From BP-133 sp040756995 (lineage in GTDB: Bacteria; Actinomycetota; Acidimicrobiia; IMCC26256; BP-133): DNA of 64,000 nt. The translations under genes were made by a program, and so were the position numbers. Positions within the stretch are counted from its first letter, which is position 1; every line of letters begins with the position of its first letter. The notes under the pieces were generated by a model. That model did no database searches. It saw only the letters and a program-made list of their open reading frames with translations, and had not been told where the DNA came from. The stretch covers positions 62,001-126,000 of the forward strand of contig JBFLYK010000003.1 of assembly GCA_040756995.1 (NCBI GenBank). The letters are read 5' to 3'. Shown one piece after another: positions 22,763 through 32,478 of this stretch.

Positions 22763-25123
22763 TCATTTTCGGGCTATTTGCCCCCAGAACTGGACATTCC
22801 GGTCCAGTTCTGACGTCGTGGTGGCGATCTGTCCCTCGCCCTTCAGGCTTCCGCCATCGATGCTCCATCCGTCCGTCACCTCGAGCGTGACGGTGACCTG
22901 ATCCGGGCGGACGGCCGCTTGGCGGGCGACATCGAGCGTCCACCGTTTCGGTTGGCCGGTGAGTGCGCCCTTGAGGCGGAGCTCGATCTTCATCGTCGAC
23001 CCCGGCGGGATGGCGACGTCGAGTTCATGGGCCCAGTTCCCGGCCCGACCCAGCGAGCGCAGTGCCGCCGCCGGTGGCGGACGCCCGTCGACCGTGGCGG
23101 CCGTGAGCTCGAATGGTGTGTAGAGCTGGACGATCTGGCGGCTGAACCCGGGGGGCGCCACCAGCCCGCCGAGCACGTAGGACGGCAGCCCTGTCGCCGG
23201 CGCGTCGTTCGAGAGGGTCACCGTGGCGGTGGCCTCGACCGAGCCGGACCCCGGGTTGTAACGCACGCGGTAGTCCAGTGCCCGCCGAAGGAACCAGTCG
23301 ATCTTGCTCTGCGAAGCGTTGTCCGTCACCAGGCCCAGGTGGTCGGCACCGGCGTAACGCAGGGCGCCGTCGGCTCCGAGGCGGCCCAGTGCCGCCTGTT
23401 CGGCGGCCCGGCGGCTGTGGAACTGGATATGCCGCCCCTTGACGGCGGGTCCCAGGGCCCGCGCCAGGGCCGCCGGGGAGGGAAGGTCGCCGGTCGTCGC
23501 CCGGACCCACACCGCAGCCAGCGCCTGCCCGAGGAAGTCTTCGCGGGCGGCCTCAGGCAACGCGACGTACTGCTCGTGGAAGAGAACTGACGCGGCGTTC
23601 TTGGCGCTGATCGGCACTGGCCAGCTGGGGACCCTCACCGGACCGATGACCTCGAGCAGTGCCGCCACCGCCAGCGGGTCGACGCTGATCGTCCCGTCGA
23701 CCTCGCCCCGGCCGGCGAGCGGCTGCACCGATTCGAGGGCCTCGGCGGCCGTTGGGAAGTCCGCCACCACGGTGGCGTTCTGAAGCTTCGCCGGGACGTT
23801 CCATGCTTCGTACGCTTCGGCGTAGATCCGCGGCAGCACCCGAGCCGCAGCCTCGTCGTCGACCGCCTCGTTGAGCCGCGCCACCCGCTCGACATCGACC
23901 AGCTCGAGCTTCCCGGCCGTGGCGGTGATCATGGCGATGTTGCCGACCAGCCCTCCGCTGCCCCGGTTCTCGGCCGGCGTGACAACGGCCAGGAACCAGC
24001 GACGAGGGCCGTCGCGGCCGAGCATCGGGGCGGCGACCTCGAGCACGTCGGCCGCGGTACCGACATCCCGCCGGGCCTCGGCCATCCGCCCGTCGAGGTC
24101 GTCGGCGGCATCGGCCAGCGGGGGAACCAGCCACGGCGACCGCGCCTCCTCCACTTCCGCGCCGGCCCGCTCGAGAGCCCGCCGCGCTGAGCTGAGAGCG
24201 ACGGCCGCCCGGTCCACGGCCACCAGATCGACCGCGCCCTGTTGCAGCCGGAGGCCCTTCAAATCGAGCTCCGCCGAGGCTGATGCGGCCGCCCCGGCCA
24301 GCTCCTGACCAGCGGCACTGAGCGTCCGCACCGCCCGGAGCTGATGGGCCACGACCGGCACGGCCAAAGCCGGACGGACCCACCATCGGCCGAGGTCGGT
24401 GCGGGCACGGCCGAACGCGTCGGCCGCCCGGTCGAAGTGTCCGGTGGCCTTCGGGACGTCACCGTCCCGGGCGGCGCTCAACCCGTCCTTCCCGGCGTCG
24501 ATGCCGGCGCGCACGTCGCTGGCTGCGCCCGCCGCCGCCAGCGCGCAAGCGCCGCTGAAGACCACCGCCGCACCGGCCAGAACACCGGCGGCGATCCAGC
24601 TGCGCCGCCGGGTTGAGCGACGCGACCGGCGCAGCCCCGAGACCACCAGCAGCCCGCAGACGGCGCCGGCCACCGTGGCGCTGGTACCGGTCGTCCCGCC
24701 GAGGTCGAGCCGGAGGAGCACCTGCGACAGGCAGGCACCGACGAAGGCGCCCACGATCCAGCTCCGTCGACCGAGGACGAGAAGGGCCAACGTGGCGCCA
24801 GTGGCAACGAAGGCCAGCCAGTCAAGTGACGCCCCGGTCCCGGCGACCACCGTCGCAGTCGAGGCGAACAGCCAGACCTGCCGCCGGGCCCGGGCTGAGG
24901 CGGCGGTGACCACCGCCGCCAGGGCGGCCCGGAGCACCACGTCGACCGCCGGGAGCGCCGTCGGGTCTCCCGGGGCGAACGCCGCGCCGGCGGCCGCCAG
25001 CGTGGCCAGCACCGCGACGGGGACCGGTCCCCGGGCGATCAGCAGCCGCGGCCAACGTCGGAAGACGGCACCTGTTAGCGCAAAGGCGGCCCCTGCGAGG
25101 AGGACACGGACGAGGAGGTCCAC
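22763..25123 (-). CDS. DUF4012-family membrane protein
   Basis: 786 residues from GTG 25123. About eight N-terminal hydrophobic segments (to ~residue 200) precede a coiled-coil-like Ala/Asp/Arg-rich stretch (250-340) and a large extracytoplasmic DUF4012 domain. The latter has the hallmark TPAENRGSGGLVGN and later VDGTISVDPLAVAALLEVIGPV and VLFHEQY motifs, seen in proteins of glycan-assembly loci. The domain resembles LytR-CpsA-Psr-linked proteins in context, but the activity is unknown. It is divergent from the epimerase gene with 74 bp between the starts. Confidence 0.82.
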   Translation of the reverse strand: MDLLVRVLLAGAAFALTGAVFRRWPRLLIARGPVPVAVLATLAAAGAAFAPGDPTALPAVDVVLRAALAAVVTAASARARRQVWLFASTATVVAGTGASLDWLAFVATGATLALLVLGRRSWIVGAFVGACLSQVLLRLDLGGTTGTSATVAGAVCGLLVVSGLRRSRRSTRRRSWIAAGVLAGAAVVFSGACALAAAGAASDVRAGIDAGKDGLSAARDGDVPKATGHFDRAADAFGRARTDLGRWWVRPALAVPVVAHQLRAVRTLSAAGQELAGAAASASAELDLKGLRLQQGAVDLVAVDRAAVALSSARRALERAGAEVEEARSPWLVPPLADAADDLDGRMAEARRDVGTAADVLEVAAPMLGRDGPRRWFLAVVTPAENRGSGGLVGNIAMITATAGKLELVDVERVARLNEAVDDEAAARVLPRIYAEAYEAWNVPAKLQNATVVADFPTAAEALESVQPLAGRGEVDGTISVDPLAVAALLEVIGPVRVPSWPVPISAKNAASVLFHEQYVALPEAAREDFLGQALAAVWVRATTGDLPSPAALARALGPAVKGRHIQFHSRRAAEQAALGRLGADGALRYAGADHLGLVTDNASQSKIDWFLRRALDYRVRYNPGSGSVEATATVTLSNDAPATGLPSYVLGGLVAPPGFSRQIVQLYTPFELTAATVDGRPPPAAALRSLGRAGNWAHELDVAIPPGSTMKIELRLKGALTGQPKRWTLDVARQAAVRPDQVTVTLEVTDGWSIDGGSLKGEGQIATTTSELDRNVQFWGQIARK

Positions 25124-25197
25124 AGACGACTGACCGTAATAGGCCGAAGGCGGTGAACGGCGGTTCGACGGGGCCGGACACGGTAGGGTGAGCCGCC

Positions 25198-26130
25198 ATG
25201 CGGGCCCTGGTGACCGGCGGAGCGGGGTTCATCGGATCGAACCTGGTCGAACGGCTCGTGGCCGAGGGCGGCGAAGTGCGGGTGTTCGACAACCTCTCGA
25301 CCGGCTTCCGGGACAACGTCCCCCGCGGAGCGGAACTCTTCGAGGGGGACATCCGTGACGAGGCGGCCGTGCGGGCCGCCGTCGAAGGAGCGGAGGTCGT
25401 CTTCCATTTCGCCGCGTCCCGGGCAGTGCTGCAATCGGTCGAAAATCCGCTGGCCACCGACCTGGCCAACACCCACGGCACCCTGATCGTCCTCAAAGCG
25501 GCCCACGACGCCGGGGTGCGGCGGGTGGTCGCGTCCTCGTCGAGCAGCGTCTACGGCGGGGCGAAGCAACTCCCCACGCCGGAAAGCGCTCCGCTCATCC
25601 CTCGGTCACCGTACGCCGTGTCGAAGCTCGCCGGCGAGCACTACTGCCGGGTGTGGAGTGAGCTGTTCGGCCTCGAGACGGTGGCGCTTCGCTATTTCAA
25701 TGTGTACGGCCCCCGCCAGCGGCCCGATTCCGCCTATGCGGCGGTGATTCCGCTCTTCACCCATGCCTTGCGGACGGGCGCCCGGCCCGTGGTGCACGGA
25801 GACGGCTTACAGAGCCGCAGCTTCGCCTATGTGGACGACGTGGTGGAGGCCAACCTCGCGGCAGCCGATGCTCCCGCCGATGCCTGCTCCGGCCGGGCGT
25901 ACAACATCGCCGGTGACCGCAGCTACACCCTGCTCGAGCTCCTCGAGGAGCTGGGCTCGATCCTCGGCGTCGCGGTCAACCCCGAACACACCGCGCCCCG
26001 AGCCGGCGATGTCCGGCACAGCTCAGCCGACGTCACGGCGGCTCAGCGGGACCTCGGCTGGCAGCCGACCGTCGGTCTGTCCGAAGGTCTCCGGCGGACG
26101 GTGGACTGGTTCGCCCTGCGCACCGGCTGA
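25198..26130 (+). CDS. NAD-dependent nucleotide-sugar epimerase/dehydratase (extended SDR)
   Basis: 310 residues with an N-terminal Rossmann motif GGAGFIGSN, a DIRD motif and the catalytic SSSSVYG / YAVSK pair. LRYFNVYGPRQ and the C-terminal RSFAYVDDVVEA complete the UDP-glucose 4-epimerase (GalE/WbpP-like) architecture. It interconverts or dehydrates UDP-hexoses or UDP-HexNAc for the glycan. It is the first gene of a plus-strand pair followed after 133 bp by the triple-domain PglF-C-E protein. Which C4 epimerisation it does cannot be told from sequence. Confidence 0.9.
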   Translation: MRALVTGGAGFIGSNLVERLVAEGGEVRVFDNLSTGFRDNVPRGAELFEGDIRDEAAVRAAVEGAEVVFHFAASRAVLQSVENPLATDLANTHGTLIVLKAAHDAGVRRVVASSSSSVYGGAKQLPTPESAPLIPRSPYAVSKLAGEHYCRVWSELFGLETVALRYFNVYGPRQRPDSAYAAVIPLFTHALRTGARPVVHGDGLQSRSFAYVDDVVEANLAAADAPADACSGRAYNIAGDRSYTLLELLEELGSILGVAVNPEHTAPRAGDVRHSSADVTAAQRDLGWQPTVGLSEGLRRTVDWFALRTG

Positions 26131-26263
26131 CGACGGCCAGGGGCGCGTTTGGCGCAAAGACCACGAACGCCCCGAATGCCAGTGCGATACATCCCATTCG
26201 GAAGGTCGCCCTCCCGCGGAAAGCGAACTTGCGCGTCCGGGGTAGGGCACCAGGGAGCAGCAC

Positions 26264-29200
26264 TTGCAACGACAGGGCGATCGGGTCACGACCTCCGGGC
26301 AGAAGATGCATACCGCCCGGCTCGCGCTCCTGTTCCTGCAGCGGCGCATCGGTGCCGACGCGCTGGCCTGGACCGGCGGACTCATCAGCGCCATCCTGCT
26401 GCGCTACGACTTTGACCCCGGCCGGATCGACTGGCCGGCGTTCGCCGTCGCCGCCCTCGCCGCCATCGTCGCCCAGGTCCTGGTCGGGCTGGCTACGGGC
26501 CTCTACCTCGGCCGGTGGCGGCTGGGGAGTTTCGAGGAGGTCTCGGCCCTGGTCCGCACGGTCGCCGGTGTCAGCTCGCTGCTGTTCCTGTTCGAGTTGC
26601 GGCAATCGGACCGTTTCGTGCCGCTCAGCGTCGTCGTCGGTGGCGGCACGATCGCCTTTGTCCTCATGGGCGCAGCCCGGTATCTGATCCGCAGCTACGA
26701 CGAGGAACGCCGGCGGCCAACCGGACCCGATATCCGCCGTCTCCTGGTCTTCGGCGCAGGAGAGGCGGGCGCCCAGATTGTCGGGTCCCTCCTCCGTGAT
26801 CCGTCGAGCCCGTACCTCCCGGTCGCTCTCCTCGACGACGACCCGACGAAGCAGCACCTGAGGATCATGGGCGTCCCGGTCATGGGCGACCGCCACCGGG
26901 TGGCGGAAGCGGCCGACGAGCATCAGGCCGACACCCTGCTGATCGCCCTCCCCAGCGCGTCGGCCGCGCTCATCCGGGAACTGTCCGACCTGGCCCAGGA
27001 CGCCGGGCTCGAACTGAAGGTCCTGCCGGGAGTGGGCGAACTGGTCGGCGGCCACATCGCAGTCGGTGACATCCGGACTCCCACGGCCGAGGACCTCCTC
27101 GGCCGCCATCCCGTCGACACCGACGTGGCCTCGATCGCCCACTACCTGCGAGGCAAACGGGTGCTGGTGACGGGCGCCGGCGGCTCGATCGGTTCCGAGC
27201 TGTGCCGCCAGATCGCCCAATTCGAGCCGGCCAACCTCATCATGGTCGACCGGGACGAGTCGGCTCTCCACGCCGTTCAGCTGTCGATCGAAGGCCGCGC
27301 CCTGCTCGACTCACCCGACGTCGTCCTCCTCGATCTGCGCGACCGGGACGGTCTGGAGCGGCTCCTCCACCGGCGTCGGCCCCAGGTGATCTTCCACGCT
27401 GCAGCGCTCAAGCACCTTCCGCTCCTCGAGCGCTTCCCCGGGGAGGCGGTCCAGAGCAACGTATGGGTCACCGCCCACCTCCTGGCCGCGGCCGCTGACG
27501 TCGGCGTCGAGAAATTCGTGAACATCTCGACCGACAAGGCGGCGGATCCCATCAGCGTCCTCGGCTACTCGAAGCGCATCGCCGAGCGCCTGACCGCCCA
27601 CTTCGCCAGGCACGCCCCCGGCTCGTTCGTCTCGGTGCGGTTCGGCAACGTGCTGGGCAGCCGGGGCTCGGTCCTGCACGCCTTCCGAGCCCAGATCGAA
27701 GCTGGTGGCCCGGTGACGGTCACCGACCCGCAGGTCAGCCGCTACTTCATGACCATCCACGAGGCGGTGCAGCTGGTGATCCAGGCCGCCGCGGTGGACG
27801 GCGAGCCTCAGACCGGTGGCGAGGCACTGGTCCTCGACATGGGTGAGCCGATGCTCCTCGACGACGTCGCCCGCCGGCTGATCGCCGAGTCGGGCCGCGA
27901 CATCGACATCGTGTACACCGGGCTCCGCCCCGGCGAGAAACTGCACGAAGACCTCTTCGGGGCCGGCGAGCGCGTCATCCGCCGGGTGCACCCGCTGATT
28001 TCCCACGTCCCTGTCCCGCCGCTCGATCCTGAGGCGGTGAAGACGCTCGACATCCGGCTGCCCCCGGCGGTCCTGGCATCGGAACTGCAGGATCTCTGCA
28101 CGGCGGCCATGCCCCCCGCGCCGATCCCGGCATCGCCCAAGACCGCGCCCGTGCTTCGCCCCACGCCTGGCCTCACGCCGACCTACAACCCCAGAGGGAG
28201 GAGGCGGGAACTCACCGATCACCCGCCCTGCCGTCGCGGCCTGAGCCTCCTCACGCCCCTGTGCGGCGCAGGCTTCAAGCGGGCCTTTGACCTCGCCGTG
28301 GCCGCTACCGGATTGATCGTCGGACTGCCGGTACTGGCGGTCGTGGCCGGCCTCGTCCGGCTTCGCATGGGCGGCCCGGTCCTGTTCCGCCAGTGTCGCC
28401 TCGGACGCCATGCCCAGTCCTTCAAGGTCGTGAAGTTCCGCACCATGACTGACGAACGCGACGGCGAGGGGTCCCTCCTGCCCGACGAGCAACGCCTCAC
28501 CCGCCTCGGTCGGGTTCTGCGGACCTTGAGCCTCGACGAGCTCCCGCAGCTGTGGAACGTCTTGCGGGGGGACATGAGCCTCGTCGGTCCCCGCCCCCTT
28601 CCCGTCACGTACGTTCGGCGCTACACACCTTCGGAGTACCGCCGCCACACCGTGCGACCCGGCTTGACCGGCTGGGCCCAGGTCAATGGCCGTAACGACG
28701 TCGGGTGGGAGGAGCGCTTCGCCCTCGACGTCTGGTACATCGAAAACCGGTCGTGGTGGCTCGACCTGCGCATCATCGGGCGCACCTTGGTGGCCCTGGC
28801 CCGCCGTAGCGGTATCAGCGCCCACGGCCACGCGACGATGACCGAGCTGCGGCCCCCCGCCACGGCAACCCCCCTGACCCGGGAGGCGGCCCCGGCCGCC
28901 CCTGCAACGAACACCATCCCGCCGGTCGACGCGGTGCAGGACCCCGACCTTTCCAGCCGCATCTGGCTCTCACCCCCGGACGTGCGGGCCCCGGAGCGGG
29001 CGGCGCTGCTCGCCGCCGTGGAATCCGGTTGGGTGGCCCCGATCGGGCCGGACCTCGACGCCTTCGAGGCCGAGTTGGCCGATCGCTGTGGTGTACCGCA
29101 CGCCGTCGCCCTCTCATCCGGCACCGCCGCCCTGCACCTCGCCCTGCTCCAGGTCGGGGTCTCCCCCGGCGACGACGTCCTCGTTCCCACGGCGACCTTC

Positions 29201-30121
29201 GCCGCCACCGCCAACGCTGTCGCCTACTGCGGGGCCCGGCCCTGCTTCATCGACGCCGATCCGGTCACGTGGCAGATGTCGCCGGTCCTGCTGGCCGCCG
29301 AGCTGGCCGAACGCCAACAGCGGGGGAATCTCCCCGCCGCCGTCGTCACCGTCGACCTGTACGGCGCCTGTCCCGACTACAACCTCATCCTCGCCGTGTG
29401 CGCCGAGTACGGCGTGGCGGTGGTCGAGGACGCCGCCGAGGCGCTCGGGGCGACCTTCGCCGGCCGCCCGGCCGGCTCATTCGGCGCCGCCGGTGTCCTG
29501 TCGTTCAACGGCAACAAGATCATCACGACCTCTTCCGGCGGTGCGCTGCTCTGCCACGACCGTTCGGCGGCCGATCGGGCCCGCTACCTGGCCACCCAGG
29601 CCCGCCGGCCTGTCGCCCACTACGAGCACGCCGAGGTTGGTTTCAACTACCGGCTCTCCAACCTCCTGGCCGCCTTCGGCCGCGGCCAGCTGGCCACGCT
29701 CGATGAGCGCATTGCCCGCCGCCGCGCCATTCAGGCCCGCTACCGGGAAGCCTTCGCCGATCTGCCCGGTGTCGCCTTCCCGGCGACCGAGCCCGCCGGA
29801 ACGACCAACGCCTGGCTGACCTGCATCACTCTCGAACCCGGCGTAGCGGCTCTTGGGCCCGAAGAGCTCCGCCTCGAGCTCGAAGCCCGCAACATCGAGA
29901 GCCGCCCGCTGTGGAAGCCGATGCACGCGCAGCCGGTCTTCCGAGGGCACCCGGCCCGCCTCGATGGCACGGCCGACCGCCTCTTCGCCACCGGCCTCTG
30001 CCTTCCCTCGGGCAGCGGCCTCTCCGACTCCGACCTCGAGCGGGTCGTCAATGCTGTCCGTTCGACGCTCACCCGGTGTTCGCCGCCGAAGGTCGGCCTG
30101 TACGCGCCCGCCACCCCCTAG
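26264..30121 (+). CDS. Triple fusion: PglF-like dehydratase, PglC-like phosphoglycosyl transferase, PglE-like aminotransferase
   Basis: One uninterrupted 1285-residue ORF. Residues ~20-125: four membrane helices. Then a nucleotide-binding GAGEAG near 165 and a catalytic SDR domain (TGAGGSIGS ~302; STDKAADP with Thr-Asp-Lys ~423-425), as in FlaA1/PglF/CapD 4,6-dehydratases. Residues ~670-865: bacterial sugar transferase with the LDELPQ pair (D758-E759), RGDMSLVGPRPL and the PGLTGWAQVNGR motif, i.e. PglC/WcaJ. Residues ~905-1275: DegT/DnrJ/EryC1 PLP aminotransferase, with PLP lysine in SFNGNKIIT (~K1085). Together these would make UDP-4-amino sugar and start the lipid-linked chain. TTG 26264 is used; ATG 26306 is an alternative. 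Confidence 0.88.
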   Translation: MQRQGDRVTTSGQKMHTARLALLFLQRRIGADALAWTGGLISAILLRYDFDPGRIDWPAFAVAALAAIVAQVLVGLATGLYLGRWRLGSFEEVSALVRTVAGVSSLLFLFELRQSDRFVPLSVVVGGGTIAFVLMGAARYLIRSYDEERRRPTGPDIRRLLVFGAGEAGAQIVGSLLRDPSSPYLPVALLDDDPTKQHLRIMGVPVMGDRHRVAEAADEHQADTLLIALPSASAALIRELSDLAQDAGLELKVLPGVGELVGGHIAVGDIRTPTAEDLLGRHPVDTDVASIAHYLRGKRVLVTGAGGSIGSELCRQIAQFEPANLIMVDRDESALHAVQLSIEGRALLDSPDVVLLDLRDRDGLERLLHRRRPQVIFHAAALKHLPLLERFPGEAVQSNVWVTAHLLAAAADVGVEKFVNISTDKAADPISVLGYSKRIAERLTAHFARHAPGSFVSVRFGNVLGSRGSVLHAFRAQIEAGGPVTVTDPQVSRYFMTIHEAVQLVIQAAAVDGEPQTGGEALVLDMGEPMLLDDVARRLIAESGRDIDIVYTGLRPGEKLHEDLFGAGERVIRRVHPLISHVPVPPLDPEAVKTLDIRLPPAVLASELQDLCTAAMPPAPIPASPKTAPVLRPTPGLTPTYNPRGRRRELTDHPPCRRGLSLLTPLCGAGFKRAFDLAVAATGLIVGLPVLAVVAGLVRLRMGGPVLFRQCRLGRHAQSFKVVKFRTMTDERDGEGSLLPDEQRLTRLGRVLRTLSLDELPQLWNVLRGDMSLVGPRPLPVTYVRRYTPSEYRRHTVRPGLTGWAQVNGRNDVGWEERFALDVWYIENRSWWLDLRIIGRTLVALARRSGISAHGHATMTELRPPATATPLTREAAPAAPATNTIPPVDAVQDPDLSSRIWLSPPDVRAPERAALLAAVESGWVAPIGPDLDAFEAELADRCGVPHAVALSSGTAALHLALLQVGVSPGDDVLVPTATFAATANAVAYCGARPCFIDADPVTWQMSPVLLAAELAERQQRGNLPAAVVTVDLYGACPDYNLILAVCAEYGVAVVEDAAEALGATFAGRPAGSFGAAGVLSFNGNKIITTSSGGALLCHDRSAADRARYLATQARRPVAHYEHAEVGFNYRLSNLLAAFGRGQLATLDERIARRRAIQARYREAFADLPGVAFPATEPAGTTNAWLTCITLEPGVAALGPEELRLELEARNIESRPLWKPMHAQPVFRGHPARLDGTADRLFATGLCLPSGSGLSDSDLERVVNAVRSTLTRCSPPKVGLYAPATP

Positions 30122-30130
30122 CGCGCTGGG

Positions 30131-31015
30131 TCAGGCCTGAGCAGCAGTACCCGGCTGGGGCTGCCGGTGATATCGGTAGGTCACGGCTTCGTTGAACCCC
30201 ATACGGACGCCGGCCAGCTGCATCCGCTTCCAGAGGTTCCAGTCCTGCGGCTCGCCGAGGCGCCAACACTCGGTGCTGTACTTCATGAACCGCAGCCCGA
30301 GCGAGTAGAGCACCGTGCCGCGGGCCACGGCGCCGAGCCGTATCGGTTCCGAACCGACGACCGTCACCGTCGGCGGGGTGCCAGGGGCGGCGTCCGGGGG
30401 TGGATGATCGATCATCTCGAACCGGCTGTACACCATCTCCAGACGGCGCCGCTTGACGTCGGCAACGAGTGTCTCGACGTGACGGGGAAGCATCTCGTCG
30501 TCGTCGTCGCAGTGTGTGATCCAGGCGCCGGCGGCAAGGTCGATTCCCACATTCATCGGCGTGGCGCCGTACACCAGCCATCGTTGCCGCCCCTGCGTCG
30601 GGTACACCCCCTGATGCGGCAGGTTCACGAACCGAAGGCGGTCGTCGCGGATGCCGGCGAGGATCTTCCCGGTCTGTTCGTCGGTGTGGTCGCCGACGAC
30701 CAGGATGTCCAACCGGTCGTAGGTCTGGGCGCGGGCGGAGTTCACCGCCCGCTCGATCGTCTCCGGGCGGCGGTAGGTCGGGATCACGACGGTGACCAGC
30801 GGCTCGGGCTCGTCACCGTCGACCCAGCACACGTCGCGGCCCGCCCGCACCTGTCCCAGGCGTTCCCGCTCGTTGCGCTGGCCGAGCCACTCGCGCAGGA
30901 ACTCCCGCCGGTCGGCCGTTCCCTCCTTCCGGGCCCGCACGTACGACACCAGTTGTGGCCGGCCGGCGACGAATTTCCGATACACCAGACCCCGGAGGCG
31001 GGCCGACCATCTCAT
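30131..31015 (-). CDS. Family 2 glycosyltransferase
   Basis: 294 residues. An N-terminal ~70-residue basic extension precedes a GT-A domain: VTVVIPTYRRPETIERAV, ILVVGDHTDEQT, AAGAWITHCDDDDEMLP (metal-binding acidic run). The C-terminal lobe has ECWRLGEPQDWNLWKRM. It is the last gene of a minus-strand operon running back from 35197 and is read convergently to the triple fusion, nine bases apart. The ATG at 31015 overlaps the acetyltransferase stop by four bases. It adds a sugar to the growing glycan; donor unknown. Confidence 0.9.
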   Translation of the reverse strand: MRWSARLRGLVYRKFVAGRPQLVSYVRARKEGTADRREFLREWLGQRNERERLGQVRAGRDVCWVDGDEPEPLVTVVIPTYRRPETIERAVNSARAQTYDRLDILVVGDHTDEQTGKILAGIRDDRLRFVNLPHQGVYPTQGRQRWLVYGATPMNVGIDLAAGAWITHCDDDDEMLPRHVETLVADVKRRRLEMVYSRFEMIDHPPPDAAPGTPPTVTVVGSEPIRLGAVARGTVLYSLGLRFMKYSTECWRLGEPQDWNLWKRMQLAGVRMGFNEAVTYRYHRQPQPGTAAQA

Positions 31016-31662
31016 CCGGGCTCACCGTCATGGGGCCTGGCCGGTACGCCGACCACCGTGAGCCCCGCCTTCACATCACTGACCACTGCGGCGCCGGCCC
31101 CGATGCGGACGTCGTCGCCGAGCTGGATTCCCTCTTTCACTGTTGCGCCCGTGCCCACCAGCACCCGGTTTCCGCCGGTGACGTCGCCGCTCACCGCGGC
31201 GTTCGGCATCACGCTCACGTGATCCCCGAACGTCGCGTCGTGACCCACCGAAGCACCATAGGACACGAGGGCATGCGAGCCGAAACGAACGAACGGCGAA
31301 AGATGGGAGTGGCCGAGCACGATCGAACCCGGGCCGAGCTCGACGCCGACCCCCACATCGGCCGAGGGGTGGACGATCGGGGCGGCGGGCCGACCCCGTC
31401 CTGCGATACGTTCCGCCACGGCGTGGCGGGTCCACGGCCAGCCGAGGCAGAGGACATACGCCGCGTCGATGTCGGCCAGGTCGTCCACCGAGCCGATCTG
31501 CGCCACACTCCGCCCGGCGAAGCGGCGGGTGTCGATGTCGTCGTCGTCGAGGATGCCGACGATGTGGTAGGTCGGCCGGGTGGCATTCACCGCCTCGACC
31601 GCCTGCAGCACGTCGCTGGCGTGCCCGCCGCCGCCGACAAGGACCAGGGGCGACAGCGTCAC
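31012..31662 (-). CDS. PglD/NeuD-like hexapeptide-repeat acetyltransferase
   Basis: 216 residues. N-terminal Rossmann-like half (PLVLVGGGGHASDVLQAV, VGILDDDD) and a C-terminal left-handed beta helix (SYGASVGHDATFGDHVSVMPNAAVSGDV, then VLVGTGATVKEGI). The GHD motif supplies the catalytic histidine of PglD-type UDP-4-amino-sugar N-acetyltransferases. It would acetylate the amino group made by the PglE-like domain of the triple fusion, completing UDP-diNAcBac-type donor synthesis. GTG start overlaps the deacetylase stop by four bases. Confidence 0.9.
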   Translation of the reverse strand: MTLSPLVLVGGGGHASDVLQAVEAVNATRPTYHIVGILDDDDIDTRRFAGRSVAQIGSVDDLADIDAAYVLCLGWPWTRHAVAERIAGRGRPAAPIVHPSADVGVGVELGPGSIVLGHSHLSPFVRFGSHALVSYGASVGHDATFGDHVSVMPNAAVSGDVTGGNRVLVGTGATVKEGIQLGDDVRIGAGAAVVSDVKAGLTVVGVPARPHDGEPG

Positions 31663-32471
31663 GTCACCGTCCCGGCGTAGCGGCGCCGGTTGCGCAGGGC
31701 CCGGAGATCGTCCTCCAGACCCATGCCGCCGGTCGCCTTGCGCCGGAACCAGCGCATCCCATCCCCGACCTGAACGGGCGAGCGGCGCAGGCGGTACAGG
31801 TCGGTCCGGCCGTACGGGTTCGGCCGGGTGCCGGCCACCGCCGCCGTGCGGAACCGCCGGCGAACCTCCCGTTCGGCCGGTGGCGACCCGAGGAGCGCCT
31901 TCGGATAGGCGAAATGGGTACAGGCCACTCCGAGGCGGTCCTCGATCAAGCCGGTGGACCGGTCGAGTTCCTCGGCCGCCTCCGGCCCGTCGACCCTGTC
32001 GAGCAACCGGTGAGTGTGGGTATGTGAGCCGATCGTCACGAGACCGGTGGACAGGGCGTCACGGAGCGCGGCCCACGACACGGGACGTCCGTCATCAGGA
32101 AACGCTCGGCCGGTCTCGATGTGGTCCGTCGCCACGTACAGCGTGGCCGGAATCCGGTGGGCCACCAGCTCGGGGAGCGCCTCCTCGACGAAGTCGGCGG
32201 TGCCGTCATCGAAGGTGAGGCAGACCGGCGGAGGACCAGAAGGAGCGGCTGAGCCCTCCAGCAGCTCGACGGTCTGGTCGAGGGTTACGGGGCTCCAGCC
32301 GGCCGCCAGGGCACCGAGCTGCTCGGCGAACAGCGGACGGGGCAGGTCCACGGAGACCCGGGTCCGGGCGCCAACGCGGTGGTAGATGAGGATGACCAGC
32401 CCCTCCCGCCGCCGTACCGCGTCGGCACCGGAGGCCAGCCACTTCACCAGCTGCTGGAGCTGATCGCGCAC
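31659..32471 (-). CDS. Polysaccharide deacetylase (NodB-type, CE4)
   Basis: 270 residues from GTG 32471. A NodB homology domain is shown by CLTFDDGTADFVEEALPEL (metal Asp motif), SHTHTHRLL (metal His pair) and FAYPKALLG. Such enzymes remove N-acetyl groups from GlcNAc-containing glycans. No signal peptide is obvious, so it may act at the cytoplasmic side on precursors or be membrane-associated. It overlaps the PglD-like gene and is part of the operon from 35197 to 30131. Confidence 0.88.
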   Translation of the reverse strand: MRDQLQQLVKWLASGADAVRRREGLVILIYHRVGARTRVSVDLPRPLFAEQLGALAAGWSPVTLDQTVELLEGSAAPSGPPPVCLTFDDGTADFVEEALPELVAHRIPATLYVATDHIETGRAFPDDGRPVSWAALRDALSTGLVTIGSHTHTHRLLDRVDGPEAAEELDRSTGLIEDRLGVACTHFAYPKALLGSPPAEREVRRRFRTAAVAGTRPNPYGRTDLYRLRRSPVQVGDGMRWFRRKATGGMGLEDDLRALRNRRRYAGTVT

Positions 32472-32478
32472 CCGCCCA

